From NCBI GenBank assembly GCA_963851085.1, contig CAWKNX010000013.1, positions 154,036-218,035 of the forward strand: a stretch of 64,000 nucleotides of DNA. The letters are read 5' to 3'. Below, one piece after another: positions 55,568 through 64,000 of the stretch. The notes below the pieces were generated by a model. The model saw nothing but the letters and a program-made list of their open reading frames with translations. It was not told where the DNA came from and searched no databases. Each line of letters begins with the position of its first letter. Position 1 is the stretch's first letter. This DNA comes from DATFVJ01 sp963851085. Lineage in GTDB: Bacteria > Actinomycetota > Actinomycetes > Streptosporangiales > Streptosporangiaceae. The position numbers were made by a program, and so were the translations under genes.

Positions 55568-56050
55568 GGCTCGGTGGAGGGGCGGATCAGCGCGGTCTCG
55601 CCAATGCCGGCGAGCTGGCCGAGGAGGGCGAGCACGGACCGGTCCAGGCCGGCCTGGCGGGCGCGCCGGCGCATGAGGTGGGCGATCTGGAGGGCGAGGA
55701 CGCAGGTGAAGACGTGGGTGGATGTGGATGTTGTGCTCGGCCCCAATGGCGCATTGGGGAGAACGACACCACGTGCGGGTCTTTGAGCTGGCGGAAGGAG
55801 AACTCGGCCTCGGACTGGGACTGGTAGGCGGCGATGACCCCGGCGGCCGGCCAGTTGCCGTGATCGGTGATCAGCACGTGCTTGCCGGACAGTTCTTCTT
55901 CGAGAGCGGCGCGGGCGGCCTGATCGATGGCCCATGCCAGGCGCAAGCCCTGGGCTGGTCGCCGGCCAACTGCCAGGTCACGACGCGCCGCACTCAGGTT
56001 ACCCGGGTGATCTTGCCGATCTCGGCTTCCTGGTGAGCCGCGAAGAAGTG
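55568..56050 (-). pseudogene. IS1634-type (IS4 superfamily) transposase remnant
   Basis: Pieces of one transposase occur in two or more minus-strand frames: HQEAEIGKITRVT (about 56010), LAWAIDQAARAALEEEL, GKHVLITDHGNWPAAGVIAAY, QSEAEFSFRQLKDPHVVSFSP, then after a frame change HVFTCVLALQIAHLMRRRARQ and LAGIGETALIRPSTE. The DDE glutamate (QSEAEFSFRQLKD) and its surroundings are readable, but frameshifts and a stop make it inactive. The C-terminal end is cut at the 53-bp palindrome. No terminal inverted repeats were found. The interval 56051-56479 and 55275-55514 shows no other gene. Confidence 0.75.
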
Positions 56051-56479
56051 CGGCGCTTTCTTGGCCGCGACGTAAGGGTTGCCGGGTCTGACCTGTTCGG
56101 CCGCGTCCTCGTCTGGCGCCCCGTCGACGCCAAGCGGCCGGCGCCAATCGTGTATGTCGGCGACGTTGCCCTGGGTGCACTTGCCCTCCGCCACGCCAGG
56201 CGCCACGCCAGGCGCAACGGCCTCCTTCACGACACCGGGGCGCAGCGGCGTCGACTGCTGGATCGTCGGCGGGAGGTCAGCGGTGATTCGCGGCGGCTCG
56301 TTCGTCGTAAAGCTCACTCTCGACGGGTCACCGGGGCGAGCGCACCGCTCGCCTGGCTCGCCGAACTGGTAGCCGCACGGCTGCCCGCCATGGCCCCGTC
56401 GGCCCGGCAAGCTGACCAGTTGACACGCTGTATTGCCCATGCCTTGGACCCGTGCCGCGGTGGGCGGCGGTGGGCGGCA

Positions 56480-56727
56480 TCAGGCCGCGCTGGACGCCGA
56501 CATCAAGTAGGACACGAACAGCTTCAGCGTGGACAGCCTGGGATAGTCGCGGAAGGGAATCTCGATACCGGCGCGGTCGTGAATGGCCGTCACCAGGTTC
56601 AAGAAGTCCATCGAGTCCAGGCCGGCCGCCTCCTGGAAGGGAAGGTCGGGATCGACGGCGGCGAGATCCACTTCAGGGGCAATCTCGTGCAGCGCGGCCG
56701 CCAGGAGTGCGGTTGCCTCGTCGTTGG

Positions 56728-56731
<4 letters not shown>
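56480..56731 (-). CDS. Acyl carrier protein
   Basis: 83 residues. The phosphopantetheine serine is in GLDSMDFLNLV (about residue 40), and the start overlaps the stop of the AMP-ligase gene by 4 bp (ATGA). Such ligase-ACP pairs activate an acid and load it on the partner. Because the ligase is frameshifted, this ACP may now be without its loader. Confidence 0.85.
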
Positions 56732-58505
<1,774 letters not shown>

Positions 58506-58766
58506 GGCCGCTTCTCCAGGTCAACCTCATGACGGCGTTGTGTCGAAGGGTACGACAGCCCGGTGGGCGGCGGAGCTCCCCGTGACGCGGGCTCGGGCCA
58601 TTTGCCCCGCCCGTCAGTGCCATTCGGCCCTTCCGTGGCGGCATGTCTCCGAGAACAATGAGCTATGGAACACCGAAATCCGACGAACTCGGAGGAGGTA
58701 TCCCCACCCCGGAACGAGGAGTACCCATCTCCCGGTCCAGGAGCCTGCGTGGCGCGGGAGGCCCCG

Positions 58767-59321
58767 ATGACGCCAGCTCAAGCCCAACGTGGCGCTGACG
58801 GCGCCGACTGCGTCCTCGACAATGTGAGCCTTCCCGATGGCCGGACGCTTACCGTGCGGACGGTGACGGAGACCGACGTCGAGGGGCTGGACGCGCTGTT
58901 CGAGGGGCTCTGCGATGAGGATCGGCACTACCGCTTCTTCAATCTGTACCACCCGCCCAGGAAGTTCCTCGAGAAGATGACCCGAGCCGAGGATGAGGGC
59001 GGCTATCGCGTGGTCGCGGTCGTTTCCGGACCCCAGGACTCACTCGTTGCCGAGGCGGGCTACGCCATCCTGCCTGACGGCGACGGTGAGTTCGCCCTCA
59101 CTGTCGCCCCTGGTTGGCGAGGGTGGCTGGGACCCTACCTGCTCGACATCGTTGTCGCCGCCGCGGCGGCACGTGGTGTGCCTCACCTGCAAGCGGACAT
59201 CCTGCTGGAGAACTCCCGGATGCTTGCCTTGGTCCGCCAGCGTGGTTACGTAACGCTCGACCGTGATGAGTTCTCTGAGGTGCGGGTCGCGATCGGTGCC
59301 GCGCAGCCGGCTGGCCGCTGA
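58767..59321 (+). CDS. GNAT-family acetyltransferase
   Basis: 184 residues from ATG 58767 with GGGAGG five to six bases upstream (frame open from 58665). LTVRTVTETDVEGLDALFEGLCDEDRHYRFF at the N-terminus is the start of the GNAT fold, LVAEAGYAIL and the GWRGWLGPYLLDIVVAAAAARG segment form the acetyl-CoA-binding region, though the canonical RxxGxG/A is modified. It resembles the stand-alone domain fused to acyl-CoA synthetases in protein acetylation systems. Substrate unknown. Confidence 0.8.
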   Translation: MTPAQAQRGADGADCVLDNVSLPDGRTLTVRTVTETDVEGLDALFEGLCDEDRHYRFFNLYHPPRKFLEKMTRAEDEGGYRVVAVVSGPQDSLVAEAGYAILPDGDGEFALTVAPGWRGWLGPYLLDIVVAAAAARGVPHLQADILLENSRMLALVRQRGYVTLDRDEFSEVRVAIGAAQPAGR

Positions 59322-59696
59322 CCGCGCTCACGTAGTTCTCCTCCGGCCGCTGAGTGCCTCTCGGGTACACGCCGACCGCCGCAAGAGCAAACCCAGCGCC
59401 TTCGTCAGTCCGTCCATTTGCGCCCCTCCCCGGCAAGCGGGGCCTGCCCCGCCGGCCCGGGGCAGCCGGACGGCTGGGCAGTGCTGGCGCGAAGGCCAGC
59501 GCCGCCCGGCAGCGCCCCGGGCAGGGGGCAGCACCAGGCAGCGGCGCGGCCAGCGCCGGCGTCGGCGCGCTCACCACCGGCCCGGTGCGCACGTGCCCGC
59601 TGCTGCCCCGGTCACCTCGTACAACGCCCTCAGCAACCCCAGCCAGCCGGTGACCCCCGGCCGGGCGGCGGGGTCCCAGGGCCGGCGCTGGCCGTT
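59322..59696. other. No recognisable gene
   Basis: Very GC-rich sequence with frames on both strands that show no family features. The plus-strand stretch 59440-59600 is simple-sequence-like (GGCAGCGCC..GGGCAG repeats). Confidence 0.5.
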
Positions 59697-60311
59697 TCAC
59701 TCGGGGAGCTGGCGCTGACGGTCTTCTAGCTGGCGGAAGATCTCGCTGTAGCTGCCGCGCATGTCGTGCGGCACCCGCCATACGTCGACTGTCCCAAAAC
59801 AGCCGATTACGCGGACGTGCACCACCGGGGCGTCCGGGCGGCCGATGTCGCGGCCCCACTCCCGGCGGTGACCGAAGATGGTGATTCCGCCGACGTCGAC
59901 GTTGACGCCTTCCGGCACGTAGACATCGGCGTTACCGAACGCCGCCAGGATGGTCACGGCTGTCTTCGGATTGTCGATCGTGGCTTCACGCAAATCCAGA
60001 TCGAGGTCTCCGATGGCAGTGGCGGCCAACGTCCACCGGCGCAGCCTCAGCCGTCCGCGCCGCGCGACGTGACCGAACAAGGCCGCGGTGAAGCGGGCCG
60101 GTTTGCGGCGCGAACTGGCTGCCGCAGAAGGGACCTCGGGCAGGTCTTCCTGGACGCGGGCCAGTTCACCGCCGAACCGGGCCCGGAGGGCGGCGTCGAC
60201 TCGCTCGGAGAACTCGTCGAGCGTCAGGCGGCCCGCAAGAAGGTGATCGCGAAGCGAGATGACAGCCTGCTCGCGTTCGGCATCCGAGACGCGCAAGGAC
60301 GGATCGTCCAT
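59697..60311 (-). CDS. DUF1707 (SHOCT-like) domain protein
   Basis: 204 residues from ATG 60311. LRVSDAEREQAVISLRDHLLAGRLTLDEFSERVDAAL is the DUF1707 domain, an actinobacterial N-terminal motif. The second half, ILAAFGNADVYVPEGVNVDVGGITIFGHR, is the repeated beta-strand fold seen in LiaF-like/cell-wall-stress proteins. No membrane segment. Possibly envelope-stress sensing. The ribosome binding site is weak; longer frame starts exist upstream. Confidence 0.82.
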   Translation of the reverse strand: MDDPSLRVSDAEREQAVISLRDHLLAGRLTLDEFSERVDAALRARFGGELARVQEDLPEVPSAAASSRRKPARFTAALFGHVARRGRLRLRRWTLAATAIGDLDLDLREATIDNPKTAVTILAAFGNADVYVPEGVNVDVGGITIFGHRREWGRDIGRPDAPVVHVRVIGCFGTVDVWRVPHDMRGSYSEIFRQLEDRQRQLPE

Positions 60312-60392
60312 AGCCGCCACGCTAGACCACAGATGACTCAGGCAGCTATCGCCCCATGGCAAGCTTCGTCCGCGCAATGCTTGGCCGGTCGT

Positions 60393-60860
60393 TCATGCGA
60401 GGCGTTCGGCGGTCTCCAGGAATCGCCGGCCGGCATCCTCGGCGCCGAGGCTCATCGCGTACAGGCCGGTGGACACTCGCTCCAGGAGACCCCACTCCCA
60501 GATGGCGGTTTCCTCGACACCGGGTGTGGTCGGCCAGCAGCCCGCGGTACCGCTGGGCGAGGGGCACGGTGTTCCCGGCCAGGAGATGGATGCACCAGTC
60601 GCGCAGGACGACACCACAGTCGTAGGCGGGCTCGGCGAGGAATCCGTCAGGATCGACGAACACAAAGCCGGACTCCGCTCCCTTCCGCGCCGGGGCGGCC
60701 GCGCCCGTGCGCGCTGCGGATCGTCCGCACCTGGCTGGCGATGTCCTCGCTGGGAATCGGCACGTTGAGGACCGCGTCACGGTTGTCCGCGGTACGCACT
60801 CGCACCACGTAGGAGGCTGAACGGCCGGTCAGCGGTTCCAGCACGTTCAGGTGACCATTC
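60393..60860 (-). pseudogene. Deleted and frameshifted antibiotic kinase (aminoglycoside/hydroxyurea type)
   Basis: N-terminal piece near 60700-60845: LEPLTGRSASYVVRVRTADNR and VPIPSEDIASQVRTI, the ATP-site strands of the family. C-terminal piece near 60530-60700: GAESGFVFVDPDGFLAEPAYD and CGVVLRDW, then in another frame ETAIWEWGLLERVSTGLYAM ending at 60393. The middle third with the catalytic HGD loop is missing and a frameshift splits the C-terminal piece near 60530, so no active protein can form. Confidence 0.75.
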
Positions 60861-61157
60861 GTGCCGCAGTTCGGCGACGAGATCAGGAAAGGCCGGCCAG
60901 CCATCGCTGGCCCGGCTGGCCGAGGCTCAGGGCCTTCTGCCTGACAAGGCCGGCACATCGAGCGCCCGGCGAGTCATGATGCCGATTCTCAGGGACAGCC
61001 GGACGAGGTGGCCATCGAATTTGTGCCTGCTGCGGGGGCCAGGCAGTGCCTCGCGCATCGCCTGCGTCCGTCATGAGTTCACGGTGCGCGCTCGTCGAGG
61101 AGGCCTTCGCCGCGCGTAGCAGGCGCCCGGGCGCGGGATATCTCGTAACCGTTCCTT

Positions 61158-61817
61158 TCAGCTCAGTCCGGTGACGCGCATGGTGATGTTGATTCGACCG
61201 GACGCCAGGCCGGCGGCGGGATCGCCCGTTCCTGGCAGCGTCTTCGGCACGCCGTGGTAGGCGAATCGCGACGGTCCACCGAAGACGAACAGGTCGCCGG
61301 ATGCGAGTTCGATGTCGGTGTAGGGCCTGGCGCGGTTCTCGGTATTGCCGAAGCGGAATATGCAGCTGTCACCGATGCTCAGCGAGACCACCGGATCGCT
61401 GGACCGCTCGTCCTTGTCCTGATGCATCCCCATACGCGCCGCCGCGTCGTAGTAGTTGATCAGGGCGGTGTCTGGGATGTATGCGTCACCGGCGTGCGGG
61501 TCCTGGTAGGCATCGGCGAGGGCGTTGCGCGCGAGATCGGCCAGCCAGTCCGGGAACGCGGCGACCGGCGCACCGCCGACGTCGTCTGCGGTGCGCGTGT
61601 ATTTGTACGGCTGCCAATGCCAACCCAGGCACACCATGCGCACCGACATCTGATGTCCACCGGCGAGCCTGGGCGCGCGCATCGGCGGCGGTCCGGCCGC
61701 CCATTCCCGGCACGCTTGGACGATCCTGCGCTGCTGGGCGAGGCTGAGCCAGTCCGGTACGTGCACAGCGCCGACGGCCAGTTCCCTGCGCGCACGGGGC
61801 AATAGGGGCTCGGTCAT
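61158..61817 (-). CDS. AlkB-like Fe(II)/2-oxoglutarate dioxygenase
   Basis: 219 residues. The iron ligands are HQD in MGMHQDKDE and a distal histidine in AYHGVPK; the 2-oxoglutarate arginines are in GRINITMRV. VRMVCLGWHWQPYKYTRT and NYYDAAARMGMHQDKDE match bacterial AlkB proteins that remove alkyl groups from DNA or RNA bases. It starts 6 bp after a MarR-family gene and must be co-transcribed with it, so the repressor probably controls its expression. Confidence 0.9.
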   Translation of the reverse strand: MTEPLLPRARRELAVGAVHVPDWLSLAQQRRIVQACREWAAGPPPMRAPRLAGGHQMSVRMVCLGWHWQPYKYTRTADDVGGAPVAAFPDWLADLARNALADAYQDPHAGDAYIPDTALINYYDAAARMGMHQDKDERSSDPVVSLSIGDSCIFRFGNTENRARPYTDIELASGDLFVFGGPSRFAYHGVPKTLPGTGDPAAGLASGRINITMRVTGLS

Positions 61818-61823
61818 GGTGTG

Positions 61824-62285
61824 CTATCCGGGTCGCCGGAAGCTGTCGCGCCCCAGCTGGCGCAGTACCTGCTTCATCGTTTCATAGCTGGCCGGGCCGA
61901 CCTCGTCGCGCCATCGTTCTTCGACCACAGCGATGGCCCGCGACGCCTCTTCGGCCGCCTCGTCGCCCAACGGCGTACGCGAGACGAGGCGCACGCGCCG
62001 ATCGTTCTCATCTCGCCTGCTGCTGAGGAATCCTGCTGCCTCCAGCCAGTCAGCGAACTCGCCCAGGGCCTGCTTGGTCATGCCGGCCGTCGAGGCAAGG
62101 TCGGTGATCCGGATCCCGCCTGGCGGGATCATCTGCAGAATGCGCCGGTGACTCCCCCGTAGCCCGGGGAAACGGGTGCCGATCCGGGCCGCCAGCTCAG
62201 CATGCAGGCGCTTGGTGACCGCCTCCAGCCATCGCGGCATGTGGTCGGGCAAGGCGTCCTCGTCCGGCGGCTTGCGAACAGTCAT
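61824..62285 (-). CDS. MarR-family transcriptional regulator
   Basis: 153 residues. The winged helix is ITDLASTAGMTKQALGEFADWLEAAGFLSSRRDENDRRVRLVSRTP with the typical DERRVRL wing. First gene of a two-gene operon with the AlkB-like enzyme. A perfect palindrome, TAAGGT-C-ACCTTA, overlaps its start codon and is the likely self-operator. A plausible AAGGTGACC ribosome binding site lies within it, so binding would block translation initiation or transcription. Confidence 0.88.
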   Translation of the reverse strand: MTVRKPPDEDALPDHMPRWLEAVTKRLHAELAARIGTRFPGLRGSHRRILQMIPPGGIRITDLASTAGMTKQALGEFADWLEAAGFLSSRRDENDRRVRLVSRTPLGDEAAEEASRAIAVVEERWRDEVGPASYETMKQVLRQLGRDSFRRPG

Positions 62286-62297
62286 AAGGTCACCTTA
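62285..62297. promoter_or_regulatory. Candidate MarR operator
   Basis: TAAGGTCACCTTA, symmetric around a single base, overlaps the start of the MarR gene. A further half site, ACCTTACC, lies about 20 bp upstream. Confidence 0.5.
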
Positions 62298-63032
62298 CTA
62301 TCAGGAAAAGACAGGCTACCTTACCTTTCGCCGGGCTGACACTCACAGGAGACCTCCTCGCGGACCGAGCAGGCCCACCACGGTCACTGCGCCATCACGG
62401 TTTGGTACTGCGGCCACGAATGGGCTGCGCCAGCGTGCCGCGGCCATGCATTCTGTGGCGATGGATCGAAGCGCCGCGGCGCAGGCTTGGCAGACTCACG
62501 GGTTCATGGTCCTTCCCGGCTATACCCGCTCTTGGGTTTCCCTTTGCCCGGCCAGCCGTGCTGGACGCCAGGGACTCGCCGGGCCGCGGCGCCCAGCCGC
62601 GGCCCGGATGGGAGAAGGCCCAGGTAACGAGGGGGTTTCGCATCTCAACTGTGACTTGACATGCCCGAACCTCGCGGTGAGAGAGTAAGCCTGGGGCGCC
62701 AAGGAGGCAGCGTGGCGGGCGCTCCTTCGCAGCGGCGGCGGAGGCTCTCAGCGGTCACCCGCGCATCGTGTCCGCTGTGCGGGTGACCGCAATGACCGGC
62801 TCTACCCGGTCATTGTGCAGTCAGTTTGTACGCCCGCCCTGGCGCCGAGTACGCGGTCGACAGTGGCGGCAGACGGAATTGACATCCAGGCCGTTCCGGC
62901 CGCGGCGCAGGACGGGGTGAAGCCGTTCATCACCGGCTGCGGCACGCGTACGAAGCCCAGCCCGGCCGGTCGGTGTGCTCCGCAGCAGCCGGACAACTAC
63001 ATCCATGAGAGTACATCCATGAGAGGAAGACG
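62298..63032. other. Intergenic stretch with two consecutive hairpins
   Basis: No credible gene. Hairpin one (62751-62790): GCGGTCACCCGC / GCGGGTGACCGC with a 16-base loop. Hairpin two (62791-62814): AATGACCGG / CCGGTCATT with a 6-base loop. They adjoin without a gap. Just before the next gene, TACATCCATGAGAG is duplicated in tandem (62998-63025). Confidence 0.7.
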
Positions 63033-64000
63033 ATGAGACGTATCACCATGATCACCGCCTTAAGTGCAGTGGCCTTGGCGGCGGTCGGCTGCGGTAGCGG
63101 CAGTAGCACCAGCAGCAGTTCAGCCAGCAGCAGCTCATCCGGCAGCAGCGGCGGCAGCGGCGGCACGATCGACATTTACTCGAGCCTCCCACTGCAGGGA
63201 GCCTCGACCGCGCAGACCACCCCGATGGTCAATGGAATCAGGCTCGCGCTCGATGAGGCCGGTGGCAAGGCCGGGCAGTGGACGGTGAACTACCAGTCGC
63301 TCGACGACTCGACCGCAGCGGCCGCAAAGTGGGACCCGGGCCAGACGGCGGCCAACGCGCGCAAGGTGGCCACGGACCCGAAGGCCGTCTACTACATCGG
63401 CGAGTTCAACTCGGGCGCCAGCGAGGTGTCGATCCCGATCCTCAACCAGGGCGGAATCCCGCAGGTGAGCCCGGCGAACACGTACGTCGGCCTGACGACG
63501 AACCTGCCGGGCAGCGCCCCCGGCGAGCCGCAGAAGTACTACCCGACCGGGACCCGTACCTACCTGCGGATCGTGCCGATCGACTCGATCCAGGCCGCCG
63601 CGGACCTGATAGCGATGAAGCAGGCTGGTTGCACAAAGGTCGCCGTCGCCAATGACAAGGAGGCTTACGGTGACGGCCTGGCGAAGCTGCTCGAGCTGGA
63701 GAAGGGCTATTACGGGGTCACGATCGTGAGCAACACCGGGGTCGACCCGACCGCGCCCAACTTCCGCTCCTACGCGGCCACGGTCAAGGACCAGGGAGCC
63801 GATTGCTTCTTCTTCGCTGGCATCGTCTCCAACGGCGCCGTCCAGCTCACCAAGGACGTCAACTCGGCGGTCCCCACGGCCAAGATCTTTGGCGGCGACG
63901 GGGTCTGCACGGACTCCTACACCAGCGCGGCGAAGGGCGGTGTCCCGGCCACGCTCTACCCGCTGATGCAGTGCACCGTGGCGACACGGGACCTGGCCAC
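63033..64000 (+). CDS. ABC transporter substrate-binding lipoprotein, branched-chain amino-acid type (partial)
   Basis: At least 322 residues, cut by the window end. AGGAAG precedes ATG 63033. A lipoprotein signal peptide ends in LAAVGC (lipid cysteine at about residue 20), followed by a long Ser/Gly linker. The mature part has YSSLPLQGAS, NGIRLALDEAGGKAGQW, YIGEFNSGASEVSIPILNQ and AVANDKEAYGDGLAKL, typical of LivJ-like periplasmic-binding-protein fold type I. It captures amino acids or amides for an ABC importer that should be encoded downstream, outside the window. Confidence 0.88.
   Translation, partial: MRRITMITALSAVALAAVGCGSGSSTSSSSASSSSSGSSGGSGGTIDIYSSLPLQGASTAQTTPMVNGIRLALDEAGGKAGQWTVNYQSLDDSTAAAAKWDPGQTAANARKVATDPKAVYYIGEFNSGASEVSIPILNQGGIPQVSPANTYVGLTTNLPGSAPGEPQKYYPTGTRTYLRIVPIDSIQAAADLIAMKQAGCTKVAVANDKEAYGDGLAKLLELEKGYYGVTIVSNTGVDPTAPNFRSYAATVKDQGADCFFFAGIVSNGAVQLTKDVNSAVPTAKIFGGDGVCTDSYTSAAKGGVPATLYPLMQCTVATRDLA

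Noticed and set aside
62286..62340. Possible iron box upstream of the MarR gene (AAGGTAGCC..)
   Set aside because: Only a half match to the DtxR/IdeR consensus; the palindrome at the start codon explains the symmetry better.

Overview
The window is high-GC DNA with GTG/TTG starts, GGAGG-type ribosome binding sites, SARP/AfsR-family regulators and an IS1634-type transposase remnant. This points to a filamentous actinobacterium; the order cannot be told from sequence alone. No rRNA, tRNA or CRISPR array was recognised by eye.

Region 1 (1-24.6 kb, all minus strand) is a biosynthetic gene cluster of 15 genes that runs off the left edge. In transcription order it holds: a one-module PKS with the order KS-AT-KR-DH-ACP; a four-gene glyceryl-derived extender-unit cassette (3-hydroxyacyl-CoA dehydrogenase, ACP, acyl-CoA dehydrogenase, FkbH) without an O-methyltransferase, so probably hydroxymalonyl-ACP; a class III aminotransferase; a carrier-protein/aryl-AMP-ligase fusion; a second AMP ligase; shikimate/quinate dehydrogenase; a HisC-like aminotransferase; a DsbA/nitroreductase-like protein; a 59-aa Cys protein; a DAHP synthase; an indigoidine synthetase (A-Ox-PCP-TE); and an FAD/NAD(P)-binding protein (partial). 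The combination suggests a shikimate-derived starter acid loaded on a carrier and extended by the PKS, with a glutamine-derived blue pigment enzyme embedded in the same gene set.

Region 2 (25.4-33.7 kb, mostly minus strand) looks like a second, compact and unusual cluster: tautomerase, serine O-acetyltransferase, cysteine-synthase-like enzyme, two ATP-grasp ligases and an MFS exporter. The last four overlap translationally by 4 bp each. Downstream is an ornithine-cyclodeaminase-family gene with two small actinobacterial genes, and between the two blocks a divergent gene for a secreted 65-aa peptide with a repeated DTHW motif. I infer an O-acetylserine-derived beta-substituted alanine that is ligated by ATP-grasp enzymes and exported. 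A large SARP regulator (34.2-37.2 kb) reads away from this block behind a promoter region full of direct repeats and is the likely controller.

Region 3 (37.4-49.4 kb): a DUF347-type membrane protein; an acyl-CoA synthetase/phosphotriesterase-family pair; a berberine-bridge-type FAD oxidase; and two further large BTAD-domain regulators in tandem, separated by four 14-bp direct repeats.

Region 4 (49.4-64 kb) is a decaying accessory/housekeeping stretch. Intact genes: ankyrin-repeat protein, two MarR/ArsR-like regulators, MOSC-ferredoxin-reductase fusion, ACP, GNAT, DUF1707 protein, AlkB-like dioxygenase and a branched-chain amino-acid-type ABC binding lipoprotein (partial at the right edge). 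Broken genes: GNAT, phytanoyl-CoA dioxygenase, IS1634 transposase, AMP ligase with two frameshifts, and an antibiotic kinase. Short tandem repeats are unusually frequent throughout, and three arrays supply the stop codon of the gene next to them.
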